A DNA stretch of 64,000 nucleotides from Lysobacter soyae. GTDB lineage: Bacteria; Pseudomonadota; Gammaproteobacteria; Xanthomonadales; Xanthomonadaceae. Positions within the stretch are counted from its first letter, which is position 1. Every line of letters begins with the position of its first letter. Both the position numbers and the translations under genes were made by a program. The stretch covers positions 1,240,001-1,304,000 of the forward strand of contig NZ_CP080544.1 in assembly GCF_019551435.1 (NCBI RefSeq), given 5' to 3'. Shown here piece by piece: positions 1-10,197 of the stretch. The notes under the pieces were generated by a model that saw only the letters and a list, made by a program, of their open reading frames with translations, did not search any database and was not told the DNA's origin.

Positions 1-1417
1 GCACAGCGGTGGTGAAAGCACCGCGCGCGTCGTGCCAATGAACTGTGGCAATGGCATCGTTTGACTCGCGCTGCACTGCGAAACGAATACGACCGTCCGC
101 GTCCGCAAACGGCGATTCCAGCACCGCGTCCGTGCCACCCGGCACCATCACGCGGTCAACCACCGCCGGCGTGCTGAACATGTCGTCTACTCGTGGCAGC
201 GATGCCGTGCCATCTAGCATGAACAGCTGTCCGCGATGACGCGCTGTCCATGCGCGCAATGCCGGCGCATCAGCAGCCCCGTTCGCCCACGCATCGAGAC
301 GTGCAGGCAACGTCGGCACGGCATCCACACCAAGATTGAACAAGCCGTCCCCGACGTACAGATAACGGTCCGCGCCGACAACCGGTCGAATCGCAGAGGC
401 ACGTGTGGCCCCGTCATAGGGCAATGCCCGAATGGCCGCTTGGAGCGCCGCACTATCGCCGTCGCGTATTTCAAACACCCTTGGTGCATCTACGCGATTG
501 CGCAAGACTTGCAGGCTGACGCGCACATTGCCCGCCTTGGCAAGCAATCGCTCGAGGGCGGCCAATTCCAGATCATGGTCACGCCCCAAACCGGAAAGCG
601 ATGCATCCCAAATCAGCGCGAGATGGCGAAACCGGCTTGCGGCGGGTGTGGCATCGGCCAACGGCAAGTCCACCAAGGCAAAATCCCCTTGCGGTGCACG
701 TTGGACCAAGACCGATGGCGACTCACCGGCCTGCCATTCAAGACGAAGCTGACCGGAACGATCCAGATCACGCGCATCCAGAACCGTCCAAGTCCGCTGA
801 TCTTTGGCTGACCACGCCATTCGGCGGCCCACGTTTGCCATGTGTGCACGTTCTGCACCTTCAACACTCAGCGGAATACGTTGCACGCTGCGCGCGAAAT
901 CCAGCATCAAAGGCAACGAATAGCGGTTGTCTTCCCGCTTGAGCGACTGCGCGACCCATAGGCGCACGCGACGCGTGCCATTGGCGGGAATGGGATACAC
1001 ACGCAAGTTGTAATGATTCCCGGCGGTTTGCTCAAGCAATGCCGGGTCAACGTTCCGCCGTTCGATCGATTCGAAAACGGCGCGCCCCTTGGCTTTCGGC
1101 ACCGGCACGGCTTCGCGCATCTCGCCATTGATATCCAGCGCGAATCCCACCACCTGTTGGCCGTCGGCCAAAGGAAAATCCAACTGACCCTCCAACACGC
1201 GGGCATTCGGATTCTGAAAAACCAGGTCGTAACGTATCCACGCTTCATTGCCCGCGGTGGTCACGGTGACTTCCGCGGAAGACAGCGCTACCGGCGCCGC
1301 GGCGTTGACGTGCATGATGGGACGGATTTGCAAATCGTTTTGGGCAAAACCCGCCTGCATGAAGACGCCCATGGCGACCGTCAACATGAGGCGTACGGCA
1401 ATTCGGTGCTTTCGCAT
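1..1417 (-). CDS. VIT-domain secreted protein (3' end beyond window)
   Basis: Read on the minus strand from an ATG at 1417 with the ribosome site AGGGGAG just upstream; the frame stays open for 472 codons to the window edge, so the C-terminus is missing. Residues 1–25 form a signal peptide ending AGFA/Q. The following part (about residues 30–150) has the pattern of a VIT (vault/inter-alpha-trypsin) domain: an A-V-x-L-S-S-A-E-V-T-V start, Y-D-L-V-F-Q-N-P and L-D-F-P-L. A further domain with many aspartates follows, in the place where family members often carry a von Willebrand A domain, but I cannot identify a MIDAS motif with certainty. Probably periplasmic or cell-surface. It lies 87 bp downstream of recJ on the same strand. 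Family call is fairly sure; function is unknown. Confidence 0.7.
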   Translation of the reverse strand, partial: MRKHRIAVRLMLTVAMGVFMQAGFAQNDLQIRPIMHVNAAAPVALSSAEVTVTTAGNEAWIRYDLVFQNPNARVLEGQLDFPLADGQQVVGFALDINGEMREAVPVPKAKGRAVFESIERRNVDPALLEQTAGNHYNLRVYPIPANGTRRVRLWVAQSLKREDNRYSLPLMLDFARSVQRIPLSVEGAERAHMANVGRRMAWSAKDQRTWTVLDARDLDRSGQLRLEWQAGESPSVLVQRAPQGDFALVDLPLADATPAASRFRHLALIWDASLSGLGRDHDLELAALERLLAKAGNVRVSLQVLRNRVDAPRVFEIRDGDSAALQAAIRALPYDGATRASAIRPVVGADRYLYVGDGLFNLGVDAVPTLPARLDAWANGAADAPALRAWTARHRGQLFMLDGTASLPRVDDMFSTPAVVDRVMVPGGTDAVLESPFADADGRIRFAVQRESNDAIATVHWHDARGAFTTAV

Positions 1418-1504
1418 GATCAGACTCCCCTAAGGTTTCTATCGTACAACGCACGTCGGGGACAAACGGGGTTGAACAATCGGCTGCCGCCGCATCGCCT
1501 GGAC

Positions 1505-3220
1505 TTAGATCTGTTCGAGGTGCCGCACCAGTAGCTGAACCTCGGTGCCACCCCGCCAGTCATCGACGGCCAGTTGGTAGACGAGCCGGACATTGCCGAC
1601 GGCCTCCCGCCGTGGCGCATTGAACTGGATGGCGTTGAACATTTTGCCGTCCTTTTGCACGGTCAACTTGAGGTGCTTGTCCTTAAGCGCACGGCAAGAC
1701 ACCACGTCGAACGCGTCGTCGAACAACGGCTCCGGATAAGCCTGACCCCAGACACCGCCGTCACGAAGCGAGACTGCCGTCTGCAAACCCATGTCCTCAA
1801 CACTTAGCGGGCCGTCCGATTCGACGACGGCCTGAAGCATCGCGGGGGTCAACCATTCCGCACCCACAGATTGCATCGCGTCGCGGAACGCGTCCAAATT
1901 CGCAGCAGGAAGTGTGAGGCCTGCCGCCATGGCATGGCCGCCGAAACGCGTGATCAAACCTGTGTGCCGCGCGTCTACCAGTGCGAGTGCGTCACGCATG
2001 TGGAAACCGGTGATGGAGCGCGCCGAGCCGCGCAACATGCCGTCCTCATTGCCCGAGGGGGCGAATGCAATGACAGGCCGATGCAACTTGTCTTTGAGTT
2101 TTGAGGCGACCAACCCGATGACACCTGCATGCCAGGCCGGGTCGTGCAGACACAAGACCTGAGCATTGGATTCATCAAGACATGCGGTCTCGGCGAGAAA
2201 ATCTCCGCTTTCGACCATGGCACTTTGCAATTGCCGACGCTCAGCGTTGATCGAATCCAGTAATTGCGCCAAGTTCGCGGCAATACCCGGGTCATCGGTT
2301 AACAAACACTCGATACCGACGCGCATATCTTCGAGGCGACCGGCGGCATTGATGCGCGGACCGATGGAGAAACCGATGTCCGTCGGCGTCAACGTCGCGT
2401 TATGTCGGCCGGCAACCGCCATGAGTGCAGCGACACCGGCGTGCATCCGGCCACTGCGCATTCGCGACAATCCGGCCAACACCAAGGCGCGGTTCAATTC
2501 GTCCAACTTGACCATGTCAGCCACGGTGCCGATCGCCACCAGGTCGAGCAGTGTGGAAAGGTCAACGGACGACGCGCCAAGGCGCGATCTGAGCGCCAGC
2601 AAAACGTAGAACATCACGCCGACGCCGGCCAACGCCTTCGATGGAAAGGTATCGCCCGGCTGATTCGGGTTGACGATGGCGTCAGCGGGAGGCAGTCGGT
2701 CGCCCGGCAAATGGTGGTCGGTGACCAACACCTGCCAGCCCGCCGCTTTCGCGGCGCGAACGCCGTCCATGCAAGCAATGCCGTGATCCACCGTGACGAT
2801 CAAATCCGGCGACAGGGCTTTGAGGTCGTCAACCAGTGCCGGCGACAAGCCGTAACCATGGATCGCACGATCGGGAACCGCGAAGCTCACTCGCGTGGCG
2901 CCGAGCATTTTCAGACCTCTGACGGCGACCGCGCACGCCGTGGCCCCATCACAGTCGAAGTCCGCGGTCACGACAATGTGCTTCTGCGCCTGTATCGCGG
3001 ATTCAAGCAAATCGACCGCGGTCTCGATCATTGCGAGTCCGGAGAAATGCGGCATGACATCGAGCCGCGGCATGGCGGACGCCGCAGAGATCGAACCGCG
3101 TGCCGCGTGCACCTGTCGCAAAACCTTGGGCCAATGATCGGGCCAGACAGCGCTACCCTCGGTCGCGACCGGCGTGGAACGACGCACGATTTTCAGTGCG
3201 CTGCGCGTCTCGTCGCGCAT
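1505..3220 (-). CDS. recJ: Single-stranded-DNA-specific exonuclease RecJ
   Basis: 571 residues, the usual RecJ length. It degrades single-stranded DNA 5' to 3' in recombination and mismatch repair. The DHH-family motifs are clear: TADFDCDGATA, VTVDHGIA and TDHHLPG for metal binding in the N-terminal half, then the DHHA1 motif RFGGHAMAAGL towards the C-terminus. The frame is open 39 codons further upstream, but the start at 3220 (MRDETRSALK) is preferred. Its ATG shares one base with the TGA of the upstream gene (TGATG), a typical coupling arrangement, and the longer version would overlap that gene. It ends the run carA-to-recJ on the minus strand. Confidence 0.95.
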   Translation of the reverse strand: MRDETRSALKIVRRSTPVATEGSAVWPDHWPKVLRQVHAARGSISAASAMPRLDVMPHFSGLAMIETAVDLLESAIQAQKHIVVTADFDCDGATACAVAVRGLKMLGATRVSFAVPDRAIHGYGLSPALVDDLKALSPDLIVTVDHGIACMDGVRAAKAAGWQVLVTDHHLPGDRLPPADAIVNPNQPGDTFPSKALAGVGVMFYVLLALRSRLGASSVDLSTLLDLVAIGTVADMVKLDELNRALVLAGLSRMRSGRMHAGVAALMAVAGRHNATLTPTDIGFSIGPRINAAGRLEDMRVGIECLLTDDPGIAANLAQLLDSINAERRQLQSAMVESGDFLAETACLDESNAQVLCLHDPAWHAGVIGLVASKLKDKLHRPVIAFAPSGNEDGMLRGSARSITGFHMRDALALVDARHTGLITRFGGHAMAAGLTLPAANLDAFRDAMQSVGAEWLTPAMLQAVVESDGPLSVEDMGLQTAVSLRDGGVWGQAYPEPLFDDAFDVVSCRALKDKHLKLTVQKDGKMFNAIQFNAPRREAVGNVRLVYQLAVDDWRGGTEVQLLVRHLEQI

Positions 3221-4128
3221 CACGTCGAAGGACGAACTTGAAGCGGGCGGCGCCAGATCCGGTGCCGTTGTCCGCGATGGACGGTAATTGCCGCCCGATC
3301 CTCGAAGAGCATCTGAATCGCGGCCGCGCCGAGCCACGCAGGAAGTCGCCGTGCAATGTCGCTTGGCGCGATGCCGCGCAAGTCATAAAGCGCATCGGCT
3401 TCCAACTGCGCGGGCAATTCCCGCAGTTCCAGAACGTTCAACCCGTGGTGTGTGCCGAGACCGGCCAGTGCTGCATCACGCGTATGGATGTTGCCAAGCG
3501 CGGGGCGCCGTTGCGGCGGCAGCGTCCCCTGCCCCCAAAACCACAAGGAATTCACCGGCGGCAAACCGCGCGCCGCGCGCACGGCATTGTGCGGATGTTG
3601 ATGAAGAAGGATTTGCGCTTCGCTCATCAACGTTTTCCAACGCCGGTGCGCAGTGGAAAAATTCAGGTGCTCAAACGCCTCGTCGCCCAAGGCTTCCGTC
3701 GGGCCATGAAATTCGGGCAACTCTGCCGCGCTATCGAGCGCGAGATACCATCGCTGCGGATTCGGGGCATCGAAGTCGATCCCCGCTTCTTGGAAGAAGG
3801 CCGCGAGCACCGGTAAAAATGCGTCCACATCTTCGCGGGACATCGGCATGGTCTCGCCGACCGCCAGCAACTTACCGCCGTTGATATCGGCCTTGATCCA
3901 AGCTGGGTCGGCACGCAGCCAGCGGCGATTGTGCTCAGCGGCTTCCGGCGCATCGACCAATCGTGTCAACGCTGCGCTAGGCCATTGACCCGCCGCCGGT
4001 AGACCGAACATTTCCGCCAACCAAGGGTTGGCGTGCGGTCCGTCATGGTCTGCCTTGCCCAACACGCGGGACAAGGGCGCGTCCAAAGCCGGCCAACGAC
4101 GGGCATCGGGCAAGAGGACCCGAATCAT
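3220..4128 (-). CDS. Conserved protein of unknown function between greA and recJ
   Basis: 302 residues, soluble, no signal peptide or membrane helix. I recognise it only as a protein that sits next to recJ in Xanthomonas relatives; I recall database names such as phosphoglycerate mutase for this family (COG4255-like), but no histidine-phosphatase RHG motif and no alkaline-phosphatase-type metal site is visible, so I do not accept that function. Conserved-looking features are NPWLAEMFGLP near residue 38, a W-Y-L-A-L-D segment and the stretch VNSLWFWGQGTLPP around residue 190. Its stop codon overlaps the recJ start by one base and greA ends 7 bp upstream, so it is probably co-transcribed and coupled to recJ. 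Confidence 0.6.
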   Translation of the reverse strand: MIRVLLPDARRWPALDAPLSRVLGKADHDGPHANPWLAEMFGLPAAGQWPSAALTRLVDAPEAAEHNRRWLRADPAWIKADINGGKLLAVGETMPMSREDVDAFLPVLAAFFQEAGIDFDAPNPQRWYLALDSAAELPEFHGPTEALGDEAFEHLNFSTAHRRWKTLMSEAQILLHQHPHNAVRAARGLPPVNSLWFWGQGTLPPQRRPALGNIHTRDAALAGLGTHHGLNVLELRELPAQLEADALYDLRGIAPSDIARRLPAWLGAAAIQMLFEDRAAITVHRGQRHRIWRRPLQVRPST

Positions 4129-4135
4129 GGGTGCC

Positions 4136-4615
4136 TCAGCCTTCGTACTTCACGCTGACGATTTCGTATTCGTGCGTGCCACCCGGGGCCTCAATCGTGA
4201 TCGCATCGCCCTCATGCTTGCCGATCAACGCACGTGCGACGGGTGACGAAATGGCAATCAGCCCCAGTTTGATGTCCGCCTCGAGATCACCGACGATTTG
4301 ATAATTGCGTATCTCGTCGGATTCCATGGCGGCCAACTCCACTTTGGCGCCAAAAACTACTTTGTCGCCGGCGTTCAATGTGCTGACGTCGATGATTTGC
4401 GCGTGCGACAACTCGGCTTCCAAGTGCTTGATGCGACCTTCAATGAAACCCTGTTGTTCGCGAGCGGCGTGATATTCGGCGTTTTCTTTCAAATCGCCGT
4501 GCGCACGGGCTTCGGAGATGGCTTCGATCACCGCCGGACGTTTGACGGTTTTCAGCTCTTCCAACTCTGCGCGAAGGCGCAGGGCACCCGCCGATGTGAT
4601 GGGCGCTCTATTCAT
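4136..4615 (-). CDS. greA: Transcription elongation factor GreA
   Basis: 159 residues, as expected for GreA. It binds the secondary channel of RNA polymerase and stimulates cleavage of backtracked RNA. The N-terminal coiled coil carries the acidic tip [14 protein letters not shown], which contains the two acidic residues that coordinate the catalytic metal; the C-terminal FKBP-like domain ends [19 protein letters not shown]. The ATG at 4615 overlaps the carB stop by four bases (ATGA). An in-frame extension upstream into carB exists, but its composition is that of a shadow reading frame, and the protein would be far too long. Confidence 0.96.
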   Translation of the reverse strand: MNRAPITSAGALRLRAELEELKTVKRPAVIEAISEARAHGDLKENAEYHAAREQQGFIEGRIKHLEAELSHAQIIDVSTLNAGDKVVFGAKVELAAMESDEIRNYQIVGDLEADIKLGLIAISSPVARALIGKHEGDAITIEAPGGTHEYEIVSVKYEG

Positions 4616-7600
4616 GCATGCAACTCCTTGTGCAGTTCTTGCAGCGACCAAACCGGTCCGCTGTTCCGATACTCGAGTGAATGCAGCAATGCCTTCGCAC
4701 CCGAGACGGTGGTGGAATAAGTGACGCGATGCTGCAGGGCTTCGCGCCGGATCGAGAACGAGTCGTTGATGGCTTGTCGGCCTTCCGTTGTGTTCACGAT
4801 ATAAGTGATTTCGCCGTTCTTGATGAGGTCGACCACGTGCGGTCGTCCTTCGATGACTTTGTTGATGACCTGGCATTCGAGATCGTTGTCTTTCAACCAC
4901 TTCGCGGTACCACGCGTGGCGACAAGACTGAATCCGAGCCGGACAAGTTCGTGCGCGATCGGCAACAGGCGTTGTTTGTCGGGATCACGGACCGAAAGGA
5001 AGGCTTTGCCTTGCTTCGGCACGCGGATATTGGCGGCCTCTTCAGCGCGCGCAAACGCCGCGCCGAAACTGCGACCCACACCCATGACTTCACCGGTTGA
5101 ACGCATTTCCGGACCAAGAATCGGATCGACTCCTTGGAATTTGGCAAACGGAAACACCGCTTCTTTCACCGAGAAATAATCGGGGATGATTTCTTCCGTG
5201 GTGCCTTGCTCGGCCAGGGTTTTGCCTGCCATGCAGCGTGCGGCGATCTTCGCCAACGGACGACCCGTTGCCTTCGACACAAACGGCACCGTGCGCGACG
5301 CACGCGGGTTGACCTCAAGCAAATAGATGACGTACTCGCCGTCGTCTTGCATCTGGATGGCGAATTGGGTGTTCATCAGGCCGACCACGTTGAGTGCTTT
5401 GGCCAAGGCCACGACTTGTTCGCGCAACGGTCCTTGAACACGTTGCGGCAACGAATATGGCGGCAATGAACAGGACGAATCGCCCGAGTGGACGCCCGCC
5501 TCTTCGATGTGCTCCATGACGCCGCCGATCAAGACCTGACCGGTGTGGTCGGCGATGACGTCGATATCCACCTCGACCGCGTTGTCGAGGAATCGATCCA
5601 GCAAGACCGGAGAGTCATTGGACACTTTCACCGCTTCACGCATGTAGCGTTCCAAGTCAGCGTCCGTATGTACGACTTCCATCGCGCGACCGCCCAGAAC
5701 GTAACTGGGTCGCACCACCAACGGGTAGCCGATCTGACGCGCCAGTGTCAGCGCTTCTTCGGCGCTACGCGCGGTGCGGTTCGGCGGCTGGTTCAAGCCA
5801 AGTTGTTCGACCAGTTGTTGGAAGCGTTCACGGTCTTCGGCCAAATCGATCGAGTCCGGCGAGGTACCGATAATCGGCACGCCGCTGGCTTCCAGCGCCC
5901 GTGCCAGTTTCAGGGGCGTTTGCCCGCCATACTGCACGATCACGCCCTTGGGTTTTTCCAAGTCGACGATGTTGAGGACGTCTTCGAGCGTCAAGGATTC
6001 GAAGTACAGCCGGTCCGAGGTGTCGTAGTCGGTGGACACGGTCTCGGGATTGCAATTGACCATGATCGTTTCGTAGCCGTCTTCGCGCAGCGCCAATGCC
6101 GCATGCACGCAGCAGTAGTCGAATTCGATTCCCTGGCCGATGCGATTCGGACCGCCGCCCAACACCATGATTTTGTCGCGGCTGGTCGGTTGCGCTTCGC
6201 ACTCTTGCTCGTACGTGGAATACAAATAGGCGGTATCGGTGGCGAATTCGCCGGCGCAACTGTCAACACGTTTGTAAGCCGGTTTCACGCCCAGGGCTTT
6301 GCGCAAGACCCGAACCGACTTTTCGTCAGAACCGAGCAATTGCGCGATACGCACGTCGGCAAAGCCCATACGTTTGAAATGCAGCATCGAATCAGCATTC
6401 AACGCCCCCATCCCGTTGATGGCGATGTCTTTTTCGGTGGCGACGATCTCTTCGATCTGATCGAGGAACCACGGATCCACAAACGACAGTGCGTGAACAT
6501 CCTCGACGCTCATGCCGGCGCGGAACGCATCGGCGATGTAGAACAAACGCTCCGGGCCCGGCTCGCGCAGTTCGCGACGAAGCGTGGCCAAATCGTTTTC
6601 ATCGGATAGATCCAGACCGGTCGGATCAAAGCCCACTTTCCCGGTTTCCAAGCCGCGTAGCGCTTTTTGCACGGATTCCTGGAAGGTGCGGCCGAAGGCC
6701 ATCACTTCGCCCACGGATTTCATTTGCGTGGTCAGCCGCGCGTCGGCGGTCGGGAACTTCTCAAAGGCAAACCGCGGAATCTTGGTAACCACGTAATCGA
6801 TCGAAGGCTCGAAGGACGCCGGCGTGAGGCCGCCGGTGATGTCGTTCTTGAGTTCATCGAGCGTGTAACCGACGGCAAGCTTTGCCGCAATCTTCGCAAT
6901 CGGGAAACCGGTCGCCTTGGAAGCAAGGGCGGACGAACGCGACACGCGCGGATTCATCTCGATCACCACCACGCGTCCGGTCTCGGCATTGATGCCGAAC
7001 TGCACGTTTGAACCGCCGGTGTCGACGCCGATCTTGCGCAGCACCGCGATACTGGCGTTGCGCAGGCGTTGGTATTCCTTGTCGGTCAAGGTCTGTGCGG
7101 GCGCGACGGTGATGCTGTCGCCCGTATGCACGCCCATCGGATCCAGGTTCTCGATGCTGCACACGATGATGCAGTTGTCGGCGGTATCCCGCACGACTTC
7201 CATTTCGAACTCTTTCCACCCCAGCACGGATTCTTCGACAAGAATTTCGCTCACGGGCGACAAGTCGAGACCGCGCTTGGCGATTTCCTCGAACTCTTCC
7301 TTGTTATAGGCGATACCGCCGCCCGTACCGCCCAAGGTGAAGCTCGGACGGATGATGGTGGGATAACCGACCTTGGCTTGGATTTCGACCGCTTGTTCGA
7401 AGGTGCGGGCAACTTCGGCTTTCGGACATTCAAGTCCGATCTCGTCCATGGCCACACGAAACAGCTCGCGATCTTCGGCCATGCGGATGGCATCACGCGA
7501 GGCGCCGATGAGCTCGACGCCGTATTGTTCCAGCACGCCGTTGTCAGCCAAATCCAACGCACAGTTCAAAGCCGTTTGACCACCCATGGTTGGCAGCAAG

Positions 7601-7854
7601 GCATCGGGACGCTCCTTGGCGATGATCTTTTCGACCGTCTGCCAATTGATCGGCTCGATGTATACCGCATCAGCCATCTCCGGATCGGTCATGATCGTGG
7701 CGGGATTGCTATTCACCAGCACCACGCGATAACCCTCTTCGCGCAACGCCTTGCAAGCCTGTGCACCCGAATAATCGAATTCGCAGGCTTGTCCGATCAC
7801 GATCGGACCTGCGCCGATGATCAGAACGGTTTTGATGTCTGTACGTTTTGGCAT
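4612..7854 (-). CDS. carB: Carbamoyl-phosphate synthase large subunit
   Basis: 1080 residues, full length. With CarA it makes carbamoyl phosphate from glutamine-derived ammonia, bicarbonate and two ATP, feeding arginine and pyrimidine synthesis. Two homologous ATP-grasp halves are visible, each opening with a GxGPxxIGQGxEFDY signature ([17 protein letters not shown] near residue 12 and [17 protein letters not shown] near 565) and each with a glycine-rich RPSxxLGG loop. The C-terminal methylglyoxal-synthase-like allosteric domain occupies about the last 140 residues. The start is preceded by AAGG at good spacing; the gene in front ends 4 bp upstream, and carA is separated from carB by that gene. 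Confidence 0.98.
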   Translation of the reverse strand: MPKRTDIKTVLIIGAGPIVIGQACEFDYSGAQACKALREEGYRVVLVNSNPATIMTDPEMADAVYIEPINWQTVEKIIAKERPDALLPTMGGQTALNCALDLADNGVLEQYGVELIGASRDAIRMAEDRELFRVAMDEIGLECPKAEVARTFEQAVEIQAKVGYPTIIRPSFTLGGTGGGIAYNKEEFEEIAKRGLDLSPVSEILVEESVLGWKEFEMEVVRDTADNCIIVCSIENLDPMGVHTGDSITVAPAQTLTDKEYQRLRNASIAVLRKIGVDTGGSNVQFGINAETGRVVVIEMNPRVSRSSALASKATGFPIAKIAAKLAVGYTLDELKNDITGGLTPASFEPSIDYVVTKIPRFAFEKFPTADARLTTQMKSVGEVMAFGRTFQESVQKALRGLETGKVGFDPTGLDLSDENDLATLRRELREPGPERLFYIADAFRAGMSVEDVHALSFVDPWFLDQIEEIVATEKDIAINGMGALNADSMLHFKRMGFADVRIAQLLGSDEKSVRVLRKALGVKPAYKRVDSCAGEFATDTAYLYSTYEQECEAQPTSRDKIMVLGGGPNRIGQGIEFDYCCVHAALALREDGYETIMVNCNPETVSTDYDTSDRLYFESLTLEDVLNIVDLEKPKGVIVQYGGQTPLKLARALEASGVPIIGTSPDSIDLAEDRERFQQLVEQLGLNQPPNRTARSAEEALTLARQIGYPLVVRPSYVLGGRAMEVVHTDADLERYMREAVKVSNDSPVLLDRFLDNAVEVDIDVIADHTGQVLIGGVMEHIEEAGVHSGDSSCSLPPYSLPQRVQGPLREQVVALAKALNVVGLMNTQFAIQMQDDGEYVIYLLEVNPRASRTVPFVSKATGRPLAKIAARCMAGKTLAEQGTTEEIIPDYFSVKEAVFPFAKFQGVDPILGPEMRSTGEVMGVGRSFGAAFARAEEAANIRVPKQGKAFLSVRDPDKQRLLPIAHELVRLGFSLVATRGTAKWLKDNDLECQVINKVIEGRPHVVDLIKNGEITYIVNTTEGRQAINDSFSIRREALQHRVTYSTTVSGAKALLHSLEYRNSGPVWSLQELHKELHA

Positions 7855-7858
7855 GGCC

Positions 7859-8593
7859 TTAGAGCTCGTCCATCTTCACTTTGCAAATTTCCATGGCGTC
7901 CACCAACATCGGCAGCATCATGGTCATCCCGGCGTTTTCGCCGATTTGTTTTCCGTTCTTTTCATCGGCGCCAATCGCCGATTCCATGCCCATCAAACCA
8001 CGCAAGGGCGCGTTTTCCGGATCATTGGCAAGACGCATCAGATCCAACATGCCGCGCGGGGTGGCTTCCTTCAACAAGGCGGACAGCTCGGTGTTCTCGC
8101 CGTGGGTCGCGCTACGGGCACCGGCCATCATGATTTTCGAGAACAGCTTGGCGCCCTCGCCTTCCATCAAGGCCAAATCGCTACCGAAGCGGTCGCCGTT
8201 GCTGCTCGCATAGCTATCCACGCGTGAAGCCAGCACTTTGCGGTAGCCGTCTTCTTTCAAGTTCGCGCGCATGCACGAGAGTTTCGTCGGGTTCGGATTG
8301 CGCGCTTTCGACGACGGCCAGTACGGGTCACTGGCGGCAACGTCAGTCATGATCTTTCCCACCGGCATGACCTCGGCCACTGCCGCGATCATGCGTTGCT
8401 TGTAGTTGGCTTGCTGGGCCGCGTCTTTCGGCATCGCAATTCGCTTGGCCGGCATGGCCGCAGGTGCGGGCGGGGCCGGCGGTGCGGGCGCGACATCGAC
8501 GGGGACCGGTGAATCTTTCTTCGCTTGCGCAGCAGCCGGCATCGTCGACGCCAACAGCAGACCGGCAAGTGTGACTTTCAATAGTGCGTTCAT
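7859..8593 (-). CDS. Secreted protein of unknown function between carA and carB
   Basis: 244 residues with a clear signal peptide (cleavage likely after STMPAAAQA), then an Ala/Pro-rich linker to about residue 50 and a helical domain. The spacing of hydrophobic residues and the [14 protein letters not shown] segment loosely recall DUF2059-type periplasmic proteins, but I cannot confirm this. Two cysteines (in KLSCMRA and MEICKVK) could form a disulfide across the domain. It starts in an ATGA overlap with the carA stop and ends 4 bp before carB, so it must be transcribed and probably translated with the carbamoyl-phosphate synthase genes. A secreted protein has no obvious reason to sit there; no function is proposed. 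Confidence 0.75.
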   Translation of the reverse strand: MNALLKVTLAGLLLASTMPAAAQAKKDSPVPVDVAPAPPAPPAPAAMPAKRIAMPKDAAQQANYKQRMIAAVAEVMPVGKIMTDVAASDPYWPSSKARNPNPTKLSCMRANLKEDGYRKVLASRVDSYASSNGDRFGSDLALMEGEGAKLFSKIMMAGARSATHGENTELSALLKEATPRGMLDLMRLANDPENAPLRGLMGMESAIGADEKNGKQIGENAGMTMMLPMLVDAMEICKVKMDEL

Positions 8594-9717
8594 GCTTTCC
8601 CCTTCCCCATGATGTCGATGAATTTGTCGAACAGCGGTGCAACGTCGTGCGGCCCCGGCGATGCTTCCGGATGGCCTTGGAAGGAGAACGCCGGCGCATG
8701 CGCGAGCTCAATCCCTTGATTGGTCCCGTCAAATAGCGAACGGTGCGTCACGCGGATGCCGGCGGGCAACGTCGATTCGTCGATACAAAAGCCGTGGTTC
8801 TGCGAAGTGATCAACACCCGATTGCCGTCGAGGTGAATGACCGGGTGATTCGCACCATGGTGCCCGTGCGGCATCTTCATGGTCTTCGCACCCATCGCCA
8901 GTCCGAGCAATTGGTGACCCAAACAAATACCGAAGGTCGGAATCTTCTTTTCAACGAAGGTTTGAATGGCGGAAATGGCGTAGTCACACGGCTCGGGATC
9001 ACCCGGGCCATTCGACAGAAAAATACCGTCCGGATTCATGGCCAGCGCTTCGGCCGCGGAAGTTTGTGCCGGCACGACGGTTACATCGCAGCCGCGCTCT
9101 GCAAGCATCCTCAAGATGTTCAACTTCACGCCGAAGTCGTAGGCAACGACTTTGAACTTTTTCGATGAAGTGGCGAGTTCACCCGTGTCCAGGTCGAGCT
9201 GGCCATCCGTCCAAGCGTAGGATTTTTCCGTTGAGACGACCTTGGCCAGATCCAGCCCTTTCAGACCGGGGAACTTGCGGGCTGCTTCGATCGCTTTCTC
9301 GGCGTTGATATCGCCTGCCATCAATGCACCGTTTTGTGCGCCGGTTTCGCGAAGCTTGCGCGTCAGTGCACGGGTATCGATATCACTGATTGCAACGATG
9401 CCGCGGGCTTTCAGCCATTCCGGCAACGACATCTGGCTGCGCCAGCTGCTCGGCCGTCTGGGGACATTGCGGACGATCAGCCCTGCGGAAAACACGCGAC
9501 CGGCTTCGTCGTCCTGATCGGTCATGCCGGTATTGCCGATATGCGGATACGTCAGGGTGACGATCTGCTTGGCATAGGAGGGGTCGGTCAGAACTTCCTG
9601 GTAGCCGGTCATCGCGGTGTTGAAAACCACCTCTCCGACTGAAAGCCCAGGGGCACCAATGGAGATTCCCTGATAGACGGTTCCGTCTTCAAGGGCGAGT
9701 ATGGCGGTTTGTGTCAC
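8590..9717 (-). CDS. carA: Carbamoyl-phosphate synthase small subunit (glutaminase)
   Basis: 375 residues. It hydrolyses glutamine and channels ammonia to CarB. The class I glutamine amidotransferase domain in the C-terminal half has the nucleophile motif [13 protein letters not shown] and the His/Glu pair in [11 protein letters not shown]. The N-terminal half has the usual CarA pattern ([17 protein letters not shown]). I chose a GTG start at 9717 because AGAAAGGCG lies at the right distance and the protein then begins [12 protein letters not shown], matching family starts; a longer version would begin nine codons upstream over the ribosome site. A sigma-70-type promoter sits about 80 bp upstream. 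It overlaps the next gene by ATGA. Confidence 0.96.
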   Translation of the reverse strand: MTQTAILALEDGTVYQGISIGAPGLSVGEVVFNTAMTGYQEVLTDPSYAKQIVTLTYPHIGNTGMTDQDDEAGRVFSAGLIVRNVPRRPSSWRSQMSLPEWLKARGIVAISDIDTRALTRKLRETGAQNGALMAGDINAEKAIEAARKFPGLKGLDLAKVVSTEKSYAWTDGQLDLDTGELATSSKKFKVVAYDFGVKLNILRMLAERGCDVTVVPAQTSAAEALAMNPDGIFLSNGPGDPEPCDYAISAIQTFVEKKIPTFGICLGHQLLGLAMGAKTMKMPHGHHGANHPVIHLDGNRVLITSQNHGFCIDESTLPAGIRVTHRSLFDGTNQGIELAHAPAFSFQGHPEASPGPHDVAPLFDKFIDIMGKGKA

Positions 9718-9799
9718 GGGCAATCGCCTTTCTGTAGGTTGCACGTTTCTACCGGAGCGCGAGGGGCGATCCGGTTTATTTCAGTGCGGGCGAGTGCAA

Positions 9800-9828
9800 A
9801 TGATAGGGGTCCGGAACTTTTCTGTCCA
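9800..9828 (-). promoter_or_regulatory. Probable sigma-70 promoter of the carA operon
   Basis: On the minus strand, TGGACA (9828–9823) and TATCAT (9805–9800) are 17 bases apart, one and two mismatches from consensus. Predicted transcription start is near 9793, leaving a leader of about 75 nt before the carA GTG. An imperfect inverted repeat (CCGGA/TCCGG arms, about 9752–9774) lies in the leader and could fold, but no T-run follows, so I do not call an attenuator. Confidence 0.55.
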
Positions 9829-9852
9829 TCAAAAGACGCGTATCGTTCACGC

Positions 9853-10197
9853 ATGCCACGCAGCCCTGACAACTCAAGCACACGGAATAGCCGTCCTGAC
9901 ACCGGTTCGATCCTGTGGGGTATCGTGCTGTTTTTCGCGCTGCTGGCTGCGAATGCGATCCTCGCCACCTTGATTTATGCGGTGATCAACGCACTCGGCA
10001 TGGGCTACAGCCGTGATGCCTTGTTCATCTCGGCGATGCCGGTGCTGTTGTTTGTCGGCACGCTGATTGTCCTCTTGGCAAAACGCAAAACCCGAACGGC
10101 GATCGGGGTGGCGGTGCCATTTCTGATTGCGGTCGCGTTAGTGGCGTTCGGTCTGGTGGCCACCTTTGGCAAATTGGCGTCGCTCGGAATCCGCTAA
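9853..10197 (+). CDS. Small inner-membrane protein of unknown function
   Basis: 114 residues. After a polar N-terminus of about 18 residues there are three strongly hydrophobic segments (about residues 20–42, 55–76 and 85–107) with a short positively charged loop KRKTRTA between the second and third, as in an inner-membrane protein. No family is recognised. The ATG at 9853 was chosen because the upstream in-frame sequence is the divergent carA promoter region and has no membrane-protein character. No good ribosome site is visible. It is divergent from carA and its stop overlaps the dapB stop on the other strand. Confidence 0.65.
   Translation: MPRSPDNSSTRNSRPDTGSILWGIVLFFALLAANAILATLIYAVINALGMGYSRDALFISAMPVLLFVGTLIVLLAKRKTRTAIGVAVPFLIAVALVAFGLVATFGKLASLGIR

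Noticed and set aside
3220-4128. Annotating the greA–recJ spacer gene as phosphoglycerate mutase
   Set aside because: Neither the RHG histidine-phosphatase motif nor the metal-binding motifs of the cofactor-independent enzyme can be found in the protein.
4616-4900. N-terminal extension of GreA into carB
   Set aside because: GreA has a fixed length of about 158 residues; the extra 95 residues resemble a shadow frame and the ATGA overlap gives a natural start.
5488-6609. A 373-codon plus-strand open frame inside carB
   Set aside because: Antisense shadow of carB with no family resemblance and no ribosome site.
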